This document shows positions 36,625 to 49,300 of a DNA stretch of 64,000 bases, in pieces. Under the pieces are notes generated by a model that did not search any database, was not told the origin of the DNA, and saw nothing but the letters and a program-made list of their open reading frames with translations. Numbering within the stretch: position 1 is the stretch's first letter; each line of letters starts with the position of its first letter. The position numbers were made by a program, and so were the translations under genes. The stretch comes from Synchiropus splendidus (Eukaryota; Chordata; Actinopteri; Syngnathiformes; Callionymidae). The stretch is from assembly GCF_027744825.2 (NCBI RefSeq), contig NC_071340.1:2239501-2303500 (forward strand), given 5' to 3'.

Positions 36625-39600
36625 AAATCTAAGCTGTATGAAGTGTTTTTCAAAAGTTATCAACATTTTTTTGTTTGGCGTTCCAGAATCGAACTTATCT
36701 CTGGCTGAAAACGTGTTTAACGCATTGTGCCATAACTTTGCAGCCAAGCTAATGAACATGAAATTTTCACCTCCCACTATAGCAGAAAGGGTCTTTCTAG
36801 TAGTTGCACATCAAATCTAAGCTGTATGAAGTGTTTTTCAAAAGTTATCAACATTTTTATGTTTGGCGTTGCGGAATCGACCTTATCTCATGCTGAAAAC
36901 GCGTTTTACGCATTGTGCCATAACTTTGCAGGGAAGCTTCAAAACATGAAATTTTCACCTCCCGTTATATCAGAAAGGGTCTTTCTAGTATTTGCACATC
37001 AAATCTAAGCTGTCTGAAGTGTTTTTCCAAAGTTATCAACATTTTTATGTTTCGAGCTCCGGAATCGACCTTTTCTCAGGCTGAAAACGGGTTTCACGCA
37101 GTATGCCATGAATTTGCAGGGAAGCTTCAGAACATGAAATTTTCACCTGCCACTATAGCAGAACTGGTCTTTCGAGTAGTTGCACATCAAATCTAAGCTG
37201 TCTGAAGTGTTTTTCAAAAGTTAACAACATTTTTAAGTTTGGCGTTCCGGAATCGACCTTATCTCAGACTGAAATCGCGTTTTACGCATTGTGCCATAAC
37301 TTTGCATAAAGCTTAAGAATATGACATTTTCACCTCCCACTATAGCAGAAATGGTCTTTCTAGTAGTTGCACATTAAATCTAAGCTGTCTGTAGTGTTTT
37401 TCAAAAGTTATCAACATTTTTATGCTTGGCGTAATGAAATGGTTCTTATCTCAGGCTGAAAACGCGTTTTCTGCATTGTGCCAAAACTTTGTAGGGAAGC
37501 TACAGAACATGAGATTTTCACCTGCCACTATAGCAGAAAGGGTCTTTCTCGCAGTTGCACATCAAATCTAAGCTGTCTGAAGTGTTTTTCCGAGGTTATC
37601 AACATTTTTATGTTTGGCGTTCCGGAATCGAACTTATCTCAGGCTGAACACGCGTATTCTGCATTGTGCCATAATTTGCAGGGAAGCTTCAGAACATGAA
37701 ATTTTCACGTCCAACTATAGCAGATAGGGTCATTCTAGCAGTTGCACATCAAATCTAAGCTGTCTGAAGTGTTTTTCCAAAGTTATCGACATTTTTATGT
37801 TTGGCGTTCCGGAACTCACCTTATCTCTGGCTGAAAACGCGTTTTCTGCATTGTGCCATGACTTTGCAGGGAAGCATCAGAACATGAATTTTTCACTTCC
37901 CACTATAGCAGAAATTGTCTTTCTACTAGCTACGCATCCAATCTAACCTGTCTGAAGTGTTTTTCCAAAGCTATCAATATTTTTATGTTTGGCGTTCGGG
38001 AATCGACCTTATCTCAGACTGAAAACGCGTTTTCTGCATTGTGCCATAACTTTGCTGGGAAGCTTCAGAACATGAAAATTTTACCTCCCACAATAGCAGA
38101 AAGGATCTTTCTAGTTGTTGCACATCAAATCTAAGCTGTCTGACGTGTTTTTTCCAAAGTTATCAATATTTTTATGTTTGGCGTTCCGGAATCGACCTTA
38201 TCTCAGGCTGAAAACGCGTTTTCTGCATTCTGCCATAACTTTGCAGGGAAGCTTCAGAACATGGAATTTTCACCCCCCCACTATAGCAGAAATGGCCTTT
38301 CTCGTAGTTGCACATCAAATCTAAGCTGTCTGAAGTGTTTTTCCCAAGTTATCAACATTTTTTTGCTTGGCGTTCCGGAATCGACCTTATCTCAGGCTGA
38401 AAATGCGTTTTACGCATTGTGTCATTACTTTGCAGGAAAGCTTCAGAACATGGAATTTTCACCTCCCACTACAGCAGAAAGGGTCTTTCTCGCAGTTACA
38501 CATCAAATCTAAGCTGTCTGAAGTGTTTTTCCAAAGTTATCTACATTTTTATGTTTGGTGTTCCGGAATCGACCTTTTCTCAGGCTAAAAACGCGTTTTC
38601 TGCATTGTGCCATAACATTGCAGGGATGCTTCAGAAAATGAAAATTTCACATCCAACTATAGCAGAAAGGGTCTTTCTAGTAGTTGCACATCAAGTCTAA
38701 GCGGTGTTAAGTGTTTTTCCAAAGTTATCAACATTTTTATGTTTGGCGTTCCGGAATCAACCTTATCTCAGCCTGAAAACGCGTTTTCAGAATTGTGCCA
38801 TAACTTTGGAGGGAAGCTTCAGAACATGGAATTTTCAATTCCCACTATACCACAAAGGGTCTTTCTAGAAGTTGCACATCAAATCCAAGCTGTCTGAAGT
38901 GTATTACGAAAGTTATCAACATTTTAATGTTTGGCCTTCTAGAACCCTCATGATCTCAGGCTGAAAATGCGTTTTCTGCATTGTGCCATAGCTTTGCAGG
39001 GAAGCTTCAGAACATGAAATTTTCACCTCCCACTATAGCAGAAAGGGTCTTTCTAATAGTTGCACACCAAATCTAAACTGTCTGAAGTTTTTTCCAAAGT
39101 TATCAACATTTTTATGTTTGCCTTTCCCTAACCCACCTTATCTCATGCTGAAAACGCGTTTTCTCCATTGTGCCATAACTTTGCAGGGAAGCTTCAGAAC
39201 ATGAAGTTTTCACCTCCCACTATGGCAGAATGTGTCTTTCTATTAGTTGCACATCAAATCTAAGCTGTCTGAAGTGTTTTTCCAAAGCTATCAATATTTT
39301 TTTGTTTGGCGTTCCGGAATCGACCTTATCTCAGTCTGACAACGCGTTTTCTGCATTGTGCCATAACTTTGCATGGAAGCCTCAGAACATGAAATTTTCA
39401 CCTCCCACTACAGCAGAAAGGGTCTTTCTAGTAGTTGCACATCAAATCTAAGGTGTCTGAAGTGTTTTTCGAAAGTTATCAACATTTTTATGTTTGGCGT
39501 TCTGGAATCGACCTTATCTCAGTCTTAAAATGCGTTTTCTGCATTGTGCCATAACTTTGCTGGGAAGCTTTAGAAAATGAAAATTTCACCTCCCACTTTA

Positions 39601-41340
39601 GTAGAAAGGGTCTTTCTAGTAGTTGCACTTCAAATCTAAGGTATCTGAATTGTTTTTCCAAAGTTATCAACATTTTTATGTTTGGCGTTCCGGAATCGAC
39701 CTTATCTCAGGCTGAAAAAAGGTTTCTGCATTGTGCCATATCTTTGCAGGGAAGATTCAGAACATCAAATTTTCACATCCCAGTATAGCAGAAAGGGTCT
39801 TTCTAGTAGTTGCACATCAAATCAAAGCTGTCTGAATTGCTTTTCCAAAGTTATCAACATTTTTATGTTTGGCGTTCCGGAACCCACCTTATCTCAGGCT
39901 GAAAACGCGTTTTCTTCATTGTGCCATTACTTTCCAGGGAAGCTTCAGAACATGAAAATTTCACCTCCCACTATAGCAGAAAGGGTATTTCTAGTAGTTG
40001 CACATCAAATCTAAGCTGTCTGAAGTGTTTTTCCAAAGTTATCAATATTTTTATGTTTGGCGTTCCGGAACCCACCTTATCTCAGGCTGAAAACGCCTTT
40101 TCTGCATTGTGCCATAACTTTGCAGGGAAGATTCAGAACATGAAATTTTCACCTCCCACTATAGCAGAAAGGGTCTTTCTAGTAGTTGCATATCAAATGT
40201 AAGCTGTCTGAAGTGTTTTTCCAAAGTTATCAACATGTTTATCGTTAGCGTTCCGGAACCCACCTTATCTCAGGCTGAAAATGCGTTTTCTGCATTGTGC
40301 CGTAACTTTGCAGGTAAGCTTCAGAACATGAAATTTTCATCTCCCACTATATCAGAAAGGGTCTTTCTAGTAGTTGCAGATCAAATCTAAGCTGTCTGAA
40401 ATGTTTTTGCAAAGTTATCAACATTTTTATGATTAGCGTTCCGGAATCGAACTTATCTCAGCCTGAAAACGCATATTACGCATTATGCCATAACTTTGCA
40501 GGGAAGCTTCAGAACATGCAATTTTCACCTCCCACGAAAGCAGAAAGGGTGTTTCTAGTAGTTGCACATCAAATCCAAGCAGTCTGAAGTGTTTTTCCAA
40601 AGTTATCAATGTTTTTATATTTGCCGTTCCGGAACTCACCTTATCTCAGGCTGAAAATGCGTTTTCTGCATTGTGCCATAACTTTGCAGGGAAGCTTCAG
40701 AACATGAAATTTTCACCTCCCACTATAGCAGAAACGGATTTTTCTTGTAGTTGCACATCAAATCTAAGCTGTTTGAAGTGTTTTTCCAAAGTTATCAACA
40801 TTTTTATGTTTGGCGTTCCGGAATCGACCTTATCTCAGGCTGAAAAAGCGTTTTCTGCATTGTTCCATAACTTTGCAGGTAAGCTTCAGAACGTGAAATT
40901 TTCACCTCCCACTATAGCAGAAAGGGTCTATCTAGTAGTTGCACATCAAATCTAAGCTGTCTGAAGTGTTTTTCCAAAGTGATCAACATTTTATGTTTGG
41001 CGTTCCGGAATCGACCTTATCTCAGGCTGAAAACGCCTATTACGCATTGTGCCATAACTTTGCAGGGAAGCCTCAGAACATGAAATTTTCACCTCCCACT
41101 ATAGCAGAAAGCGTCTTTCTAGTAGTTGCAGATCAAATCTAAGCTGTCTGAATTGTTTTTCCAAAGTTATCAACATTTTTATGTTTGGCTTTCCGCAACC
41201 CACCTTATCTCTGGCTGAAAACTGGTTTTCTGCTTTGTGGCATAACTTTGCAGGGAAGCTTCAGAAAATGAAATTTTCATGTCCCACTATAGCAGAACGG
41301 GTCTTTCTATTAGTTGCACATCAAATCTAAGCTGTCTGAA
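36625..41340 (+). repeat. Large shuffled duplication, copy B
   Basis: Second copy of the 30611-36320 region, shorter by about six monomers in its left and middle parts. Matching segments keep very high similarity, for example the divergent box at 37431 and the CTAACCCACC monomer near 39127. In the right part the monomer with GGCTTTCCGCAACCC comes last (near 41190). In copy A the same monomer (near 35740) precedes the AATCGAACTTATC monomer. Confidence 0.88.
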
Positions 41341-41781
41341 GTGTTTTTCAAAAGTTATCAACATTTTTATGTTTGGCGTTCCGGAACCCACCTTCTCTCA
41401 GGATGAAAACCCGTTTTCTGCATTGTGCCATAACTTTGCTGGTAAGCTTCAGAACATGAAATTTTCACTTCCCACTATAGCAGAAAGGGTCTTTCTTGTC
41501 GTCGCACATAAAATCTAAGCTGTCTGAAGTGTTTTTCAAAAGTTATCAACATTTTTATGTTTGGCGTTGCGGAATCGACCTTATCTCAGGCTGAAAACGC
41601 GTTTTACGCATTTCGCCATAAATTTACAGGGAAGCTTCAGAACATGAAATTTTCACCTCCTACGATTGCAGAACTGGTCTTTCTCGTAGTTGCACATCAA
41701 ATCAAAGCTGTCTGAAGTGTTTTTCCAAAGTTATCAACATTTTTATGTTTGGCGTTCCGGAATCGACCTTGTCTCAGGCTG

Positions 41782-41793
41782 AAAACGCGTTTT
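41782..41793. other. 12-bp perfect palindrome AAAACGCGTTTT (example of a recurrent site)
   Basis: The sequence equals its own reverse complement and carries two CpGs and an MluI core. It recurs in a large share of monomers, for example at 9393-9404. In many others it is AAAATGCGTTTT, AAAACGTGTTTT or AAAACACGTTTT, all single transitions at the CpGs. Perfect dyads like this are candidate protein-binding or cruciform-forming sites; no binding protein can be named from sequence. Confidence 0.9.
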
Positions 41794-41857
41794 CTGCATT
41801 GTGCCATAACTTTGCAGGGAAGCTTCAGAACATGAAATTTTCTCCTCCCACAATAGC

Positions 41858-41872
41858 AGAAAGGGTCTTTCT
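41858..41872. other. Short inverted repeat AGAAAG-GGT-CTTTCT (recurrent site)
   Basis: Six-base arms surround a 3-nt centre. The element is present in most monomers, for example at 33779-33793, and is one of the better conserved parts of the unit. The foldback at 10914-10988 involves exactly this box. Function unknown. Confidence 0.85.
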
Positions 41873-42312
41873 AGTAGTTGCACATCCAATCTACGCTGTC
41901 TGAAGTGTTTTTCAAAAGTAATCAACATTTTTATGTTTGGCGTTCCGGAATCGACCTTATCTCACGCTGAAAATGCGTTTTCTGCATTGTGCCATAACTT
42001 TGGAGGGAAGCTTCTGAACATGAAATTTTCACTTCCTACTATAGCAGAAAGGGTCTTTCTAGTAGTTGCACTTGAAATCTAAGCTGTCTGAATTGTTTTT
42101 CCAAAGTAATCAACATTTTTATGTTTGGCGTTCCGGAATCGACCTTGTCTCAGGCTGAAAATGCGTTTTCTGCTTTGTGCCATAACTTAGCAGGAAAGCT
42201 TCAGAACACGAAATTTTCACCTCCCACTATATCAGAAAGGGTCTTTCTAGTAGTTGCACATCAAATCTAAGCGGCCTGAAGTGTTTTTCCAAAGTTATCA
42301 ACATTTTTATGT

Positions 42313-42473
42313 TTGGCGTTCCGGAATCGACCTTATCTCAGACTGAAAACGCGAGAATCTTCAGAACATGAAATTTTAACCTCCCACTAAAGCAGAAAGG
42401 GTCTTTCTAGTAGGTGCACATAAAATCCAAGCTGTCTGAAGAGTTTTTTCAAAAGTTATCAACATTTTTATGT
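42313..42473 (+). repeat. Deleted monomer, 161 bp (27 bp lost)
   Basis: TTGGCGTT boxes at 42313 and 42474 are 161 bp apart. The join is GAAAACGCGAGAATCTTCAG: half of the AAAACGCGTTTT palindrome is kept and the following part up to the HindIII site is lost. The break falls at the centre of the palindrome. Confidence 0.88.
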
Positions 42474-43380
42474 TTGGCGTTGTTGAACCCACCTTATCTC
42501 AGGCTGAAAATGCGTTTTCTGCATTGTGCCATAACTTTGCAGGGAAGCTTCAGAACATGAAATTTTCTCCTCCCACAATAGCAGAAAGGGTCTTTCTAGT
42601 AGCTGCACATAAAATCTAAGCTGTCTGAAGTGTTTTTCCAAAGTTATCAACATTTTTATATTTGGCCTTCCGGAATCGACCTCATCTCACGCTGAAAACA
42701 TGTTTTCTGCATTGTACCATAACTTTGCAGGGAAGCTTCAGAACATGAAATTTTCTCCTCCCACAATAGCAGAAAGGGTCTTTCTAGTAGTTGCACATCC
42801 AATCTACGCTGTCTGAAGTGTTTTTCAAAAGTTATCAACATTTTTATGTTTGGAATTGTAGAACCCACCTTATCTCAGGCTGAAAATGCGTTTTCTGCAT
42901 TGTGCCATAACTTTGCAGAGAAGCTTCTGAACATGAAATTTTCACTTCCTACTATAGCAGAAAGGGTCTTTCTAGTAGTTGCACTTGAAATCTAAGCTGT
43001 CTGAATTGTTTTTCCAAAGTAATCAACATTTTTATGTTTGGCGTTCCGGAATCGACCTTGTCTCAGGCTGAAAATGCGTTTTCTGCATTGTGCCATAACT
43101 TTGGAGGGAAGCTTCAGAACATGGATTTTTCTCCTCCCACAACAGCAGAAAGGGTCTTTCTAGTAGTTGCACATCATATCTGACCTGTCTGAAGTGTTTT
43201 TCAAAAGTTATCGACATTTTTATGTTTTGGCGTTCCGGAACCCACCTTATCTCAGGCTAAAAACGCGTTTTCTGCTTTGTGCCATAACTTTGCAGGAAAG
43301 CTTCAGAACATGAAATTTTCACTTCCCACTATATCAGAAAGGGTCTTTCGAGTGGTTGCACAACAAATCAAAGCTGCCTG

Positions 43381-46300
43381 AAGTGTTTTTCCAAAGTTAT
43401 CAACAAATTTATGTTTGGCGTTCCGGAACCCACCTTATGTGAGGCTGAAAACGCGGTTTACGCATTGTGCCATAACTTTGCAGGGAAGATTCAGAACATG
43501 GAATTTTCACCTCCCGCTATAGCAGAAAGGGTGTTTCTGGTATTTGCACATCAAATCTAAGCTGTCTGAAGTGTATTTCGAAAGTTATCAACATTTTTAC
43601 GTTTGGCGTTCTAGAACCCACCTTATCTCAGGCTGAAAATGCATTTTGTGCATTGTGCCATAACTTTGCAGAGAAGCTTCAGAACATGGAATTTTCACTG
43701 CCCACTACAGCAGAAAGGGTATTTCTAGTATTTGCAGATCAAATATATGCTGTCTGAAGTGTATTTCGAAAGTTATCAATATTTTTATGTTTGGCGTTGT
43801 AGAACTCACCTTATATCAGGCTGAAAGTGTGTTTTCTGCATTGTGCCATAACTTTGGAGGGAAGCTTCAGAACATGAAATTTTCACCTCCCGCTATAGCA
43901 GAAAGGGTGTTTCTAGTTGTTGCATTTCAAATCTAAGCTGTCTGAACTGTCTTTCGAAAGTTATCAACATTTTTATGTTTGGCGTTCCGGAATCGACCTT
44001 ATCTCAGCCTGAAAACGCGTTTTCCGCATTATGCTATAAATTCGCAGGGAAGCTTCAAAACATGAAATTTTCACCTGCCACTGTAGCAGAAATGGTCTTT
44101 CTAGTAGTTGCACATCAAATCTAAGCTGTCTGAAGTGTTTTTCCAAAGTTATCAACATTTTTATGTTTGGTGTTCCGGAATCGACCTTTTCTCAGGCTAA
44201 AAACGCGTTTTCTGCATTGTGCCATAACTTTGCAGGGAAGCTTCAGAACATGGAATTTTCACTACCCACTATAGTAGAAAGAGTCTTTCTGGTATTTCCA
44301 CATCAAAAAATAAGCTGTCTGAAGTGTATTTAGAAAGTTATCAACATTTTTATGTTTGGCGTTCCAGAACCCACCTTATGTGAGGCTGAAAACGCATTTT
44401 ACGCATTGTGCCATAACTTTGCAGGGAAGATTCCGATCATGGAATTTTCACCTCCCGCTATAGCAGAAAGGGTGTTTCTGGTATTTGCACATCAAATCTA
44501 AGCTGTCTGAAGTGTATTTCGAAAGTTATCAACATTTTTACGTTTGGCGTTCTAGAACCCACCTTATCTCAGGCTGAAAATGCATTTTCTGCATTGTGCC
44601 ATAACTTTGCAGAGAAGCTTCAGAACATGAAATTTTCACCTCCCGCTATAGCAGAAAGGGTGTTTCTAGTTCTTGCATTTCAAATCTAAGCTGTCTGAAC
44701 TGTCTTTCGAAGGTTATCAACATTTTTATGTTTGGCGTTCCGGAATCGACCTTATCTTAGGCTGAAAACGCGTTTTCCGCATTATGCTATAAATTCGCAG
44801 GGAAGCTTCAAAATATGAAATTTTCGCCTGCCACTGTAGCAGAAATGGTCTTTCTAGTAGTTGCACATCAAATCTAAGCTGTCTGAAGTGTTTTTCCAAA
44901 GTTATCAACATTTTTATGTTTGGTGTTTCGGAATCGACCTTTTTTCAGGCTGAAAACGGGTTTCACGCATTGTGCCATAACTTTGCAGGGAAGCTTCAGA
45001 ACATGGAATTTTCACTACCCACTATAGTAGAAAGTGTCTTTCTGGTATTTGCACATCAAAAATAAGCTGTCTGAAGTGTATTTAGAGAGTTATCAACATT
45101 TTTATGTTTGGCGTTCCGGAACCCACCTTATGTCAGGCTGAAAATCCGTTTTCTGCATTGTGCAATAACTTTGCAGAGAAGCTTCAGAACATGAAATTTT
45201 CACCTCCCACTACAGCAGAAAGGTTCTTTCTAACAGTTGCACATCAAATCTAAGCTGTCTGAAGTGTTTTTCCAAAGTTATCAACATTTTTATGTTTGGT
45301 GTTTCGGAATCGACCTTTTCTCAGGCTAAAAACGGGTTTTCTGCATTGTGCCAGAACTTTGCAGGGAAGCTTCAGAACATGAAATTTTCACCTCCCACTA
45401 AAGCAGAAATGGTCTTTCTAGTAGTTGCACATCAAATCTAAGCTGTCTGCAGTGTTTTTCCAAAGTTATCAACTTTTTTATGTTTGGCGTTCCGGAACCG
45501 ACCTTATCTCAGGCTGAAAACGCGTTTTACGCATTGTGCCATAACTTTGCAGGAAAGCTTCAGAACATGACATTTTCACCTCCCACTATAGCAGAAAGGG
45601 TCTTTCTAGTAGTTGCACATCCAATCTTAGCTGTCTGAGGTGTTTTTGCAAAGTTATCAACATTTTTATGTTTGGCGTTCCGGAATCGACCTAATCTCAG
45701 GCTGAAAACACGTTTTCTGCATTGTGCCATAACTTTGCAGGGAAGCTTCAAAACATGAATTTTTCACCTCCCACTATAGCAGAAAGGGTCTTTCTAGTAG
45801 TTGCACATCAAATCTAAGCTGTCTGAACTGTCTTTCGAAAGTTATCAACATTTTTATGTTTGGCGTTCCGGAATCGACCTTATCTCAGGCTGAAAACGCG
45901 TTTTCCGCATTATGCTATAAATTCGCAGGGAAGCTTCAAAACATGAAATTTTCACCTGCCACTGTAGCAGAAATGGTCTTTCTAGTAGTTGCACATCAAA
46001 TCTAAGCTGTCTGAAGTGTTTTTCCAAAGTTATCAACATTTTTATGTTTGGTGTTTCGGAATCGACCTTTTCTCAGGCTGAAAACGGGTTTCACGCATTG
46101 TGCCATAACTTTGCAGGGAAGCTTCAGAACATGGAATTTTCACTACCCACTATAGTAGAAAGTGTCTTTCTGGTATTTACACATCAAAAATAAGCTGTCT
46201 GAAGTGTATTTAGAGAGTTATCAACATTTTTATGTTTGGCGTTCCGGAACCCACCTTATGTCAGGCAGAAAATCCGTTTTCTGCATTGTGCAATAACTTT

Positions 46301-46384
46301 GCAGGGAAGCTTCAGAACATGAAATTTTCACCTCCCACTAAAGCAGAAATGGTCTTTCTAGTAGTTGCACATCAAATCTAAGCA
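43381..46384 (+). repeat. 4-mer and 6-mer related HOR block
   Basis: A marker monomer with TTCCGCATTATGCTATAAA recurs near 44026, 44779 and 45907. The intervals are 753 and 1,128 bp (4 and 6 monomers). Monomers with TATGTGAGGCTG, CTCCCGCTATAGC and TGTTTCTGGTATTTGC travel with it. Confidence 0.85.
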
Positions 46385-49300
46385 GTCAGAAGTGTTTTTC
46401 CAAAGTTATCAACATTTTTATGTTTGGCGTTCCGGAACCCACCTTATCTCAGGCTGAAAACGTGTTTTCTGTATTGTGCCATAACTTTGCAGGTAAGCTT
46501 CATAACATAAAATTTTCACCTCCCACTAACGTAGAAATGGTCTTTCTTGTAGTTGCACATCCAATCTAAGCTGTCTGCAGTGTTCTTCCAAAGTTATCAA
46601 CATTTTTATGTTTGGCGTTCCGGAATCGACCTTATCTCAGGCTGAAAACGGGTTTTACGCATCGTGCCATAACTTTGCAGGGAAGCTTCAGAACATGAAA
46701 TTTTCACCTCCCACTACAGCAGAAAGGTTCTTTCTAGCAGTTGTACATCAAATCTAAGCTGTCTGAAGTGTTTTTCCAAAGTTATCAACATTTTTATGTT
46801 TGGCGTTCCGGAACCCACCTTATGTGTGGTTGAAAACGCGGTTTACGCATTGTGCCATAACTTTGCAGGGAAGATTCAGAACATGGAATTTTCACCTCCC
46901 GCTATAGCAGAAAGGGTGTTTCTGGTATTTGCAGATCAAATCTAAGCTGTCTGAAGTGTATTTCGAAAGTTATCAACATTTTTACGTTTGGCGTTCTAGA
47001 ACCCACCTTATCTCAGGCTGAAAATGCATGTTCTGCATTGTGCCATAACTTTGCAGAGAAGCTTCAGAACATGGAATTTTCACTGCCCACTACAGCAGAA
47101 AGGGTATTTCTAGTATTTGCAGATCAAATATATGCTGTCTGAAGAGTATTTCGAAAGATATCAACATTTTTATGTTTGGCGTTGTAAACTCACCTTATGT
47201 CAGGCTGAAAATGCGTTTTCTGCATTGTGCCATAACTTTGCAGGGAAGCTTCAGAACATGAAATTTTCACCTCCCGCTATAGCAGAAAGGGTGTTTCTAG
47301 TTGTTGCATTTCAAATCTAAGCTGTCTGAACTGTCTTTCGAAAGTTATCAACATTTTTATGTTTGGCGTTCCGGAATCGACCTTATCTCAGCCTGAAAAC
47401 GCGTTTTCCGCATTATGCTCTAAATTCGCAGGGAAGCTTCAAAACATGAAATTTTCACCTGCCACTGTAGCAGAAATGGTCTTTCTAGTAGTTGCACATC
47501 AAATCTAAGCTGTCTGAAGTGTTTTTCCAAAGTTATCAACATTTTTATGTTTGGTATTCCGGAATCGACCTTTTCTCAGGCTAAAAACGGGTTTTCTGCA
47601 TTGTGCGATAACTTTGCAGGGAAGCTTCAGAACATGAAATTTTCACCTCCCACTATATCAGAAAGGGTCTTTCTAGTAGTTGCACATCAAATCTAAGCAT
47701 TCTGAAGTATTTTTCTGAAGTTATCAACTTTTTTATGTTTGGCGTTCCGGAATCGACCTTATCTCAGGCTGAAAACGGGTTTCACGCATTGTGCCATAAC
47801 TTTGCAGGGAAGCTTCAGAACATGGAATTTTCACTACCCACTATAGTAGAAAGTGTCTTTCTGGTATTTGCACATCAAAAATAAGCTGTCTGAAGTGTAT
47901 TTAGAAAGTTATCAACATTTTTATGTTTGGCGTTCCGGAACCCACCTTATGTCAGGCTGAAAATGCGTTTTCTGCATTGTGCAATAACTTTGCAGAGAAG
48001 CTTCAGAACATGAAATTTTCACCTCCCACTACAGCAGAAAGGTTCTTTCTAGCAGTTGCACATCAAATCTAAGCTGTCTGAAGTGATTTTCCAAAGTTAT
48101 CAACATTTTTATGTTTGGCGTTGCGTAATCGACCTGATCTCAGGCTGAAAACTCGTTTTACGCATTGTGCCATAACTTTGCATGGAAGCTTGAGAACATG
48201 GAATTTTCCCTACCCACTATACCAGAAAGGGCCTTTCAATTAGTTGCACATCAAATCTATGCTGTCTGAAGTTTTTTTCCAAAGTTATCAACATTTTTAT
48301 GTTTGGTGTTCCGGAACCCACCTTATGTGAGGCTGAAAACGCATTTTACGCATTGTGCCATAACTTTGCAGGGAAGATTCCGAACATGGAATTTTCACCT
48401 CCCGCTATAGCAGAAAGGGTGTTTCTGGTATTTGCACATCAAATCTAAGCTGTCTGAAGTGTTTTTCGAAAGTTATCAACATTTTTACGTTTGGCGTTCC
48501 GGAACCGACCTTATCTCAGGCTGAAAACGCGTTTTACGCATTGTGCCATAACTTTGCAGGAAAGCTTCAGAACATGACATTTTCACCTCCCACTATAGCA
48601 GAAAGGGTCTTTCTAGTAGTTGCACATCCAATCTTAGCTGTCTGAAGTGTTTTTCCAAAGTTATCAACATTTTTATGTTTGGCGTTTCGGAACCCACCTT
48701 ATGTCAGGCTGAAAATGCGTTTTCTGCATTGTGGCATAACTTTGCAGGGAAGCTTCAGAACGTGAAATTTTCACATCCCACTGTAGCAGAAACGGTCTTT
48801 CTAGTAGTTGCACATCAAATCTAAGCTGTCTGATGTGTTTTTCGAAAGTGATCAACACTTTTATGTTTGGCGTTCCGGAATCAACCTTATCTCGGGCTCA
48901 AAATGCGTTTTCTACATTGAGCCATAACTTTGCTGGGAAGCTTCAGAACATGAAATTTTAACCTCCCACTATAGCAGAAAGGGTCTTTCAAGTAGTTGCA
49001 CATCAAATCTAAGCTGTCTGAAATGTTTTTCCAAGGTTACCAACATTTTTATATTTGGCGTTCCGGAATCGACCTCATCTCACGCTGAAACCACGTTTTC
49101 TGCATTGTACCATAACTTTGGAGGGAAGCTTCAAAACATGAAATTTTCTCCTCCCACAATAGCAGAAAGGGTCTTTCTAGTAGTTGCACATCAAATCTAA
49201 GCTGTCCGCTGTATTTTTCCAAATTATCAACATTTTTATGTTTGGCATTCCGGAAACGACCTTATCTCAGGCTGAAAATGCGTTTTCTGCATTGTGCCAT

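Larger units (their letters stand above)
41726..41913 (+). repeat. Representative near-consensus monomer and its internal anatomy
   Basis: This copy shows the parts of the monomer in order. CAAAGTTAT is at 41726-41734, TTCCGGAA at 41755-41762 and AAAACGCGTTTT at 41782-41793. ATAACTTTG, the exact reverse complement of the first box, is at 41806-41814. AAGCTT is at 41820-41825, and AGAAAG-GGT-CTTTCT is at 41858-41872. An A/T-rich tail follows, with the conserved words TTGCACAT and CTGTCTGAAG. The five CpGs fall only between the GGCGTT box and the 12 bp palindrome. This copy has TTTTCTCC where most have TTTTCACC. The choice of monomer start is arbitrary. Confidence 0.93.
41341..43380 (+). repeat. 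Mixed monomer block with TTTTCTCCTCCCAC variants
   Basis: About 11 monomers. Several share TTTTCTCCTCCCACAA or its relative (near 41840, 42563, 42751 and 43128). Two near 42030 and 42945 share CACTTCCTACTATAG and GCACTTGAAATC. The family resemblance suggests local amplification with an irregular period. Confidence 0.8.
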
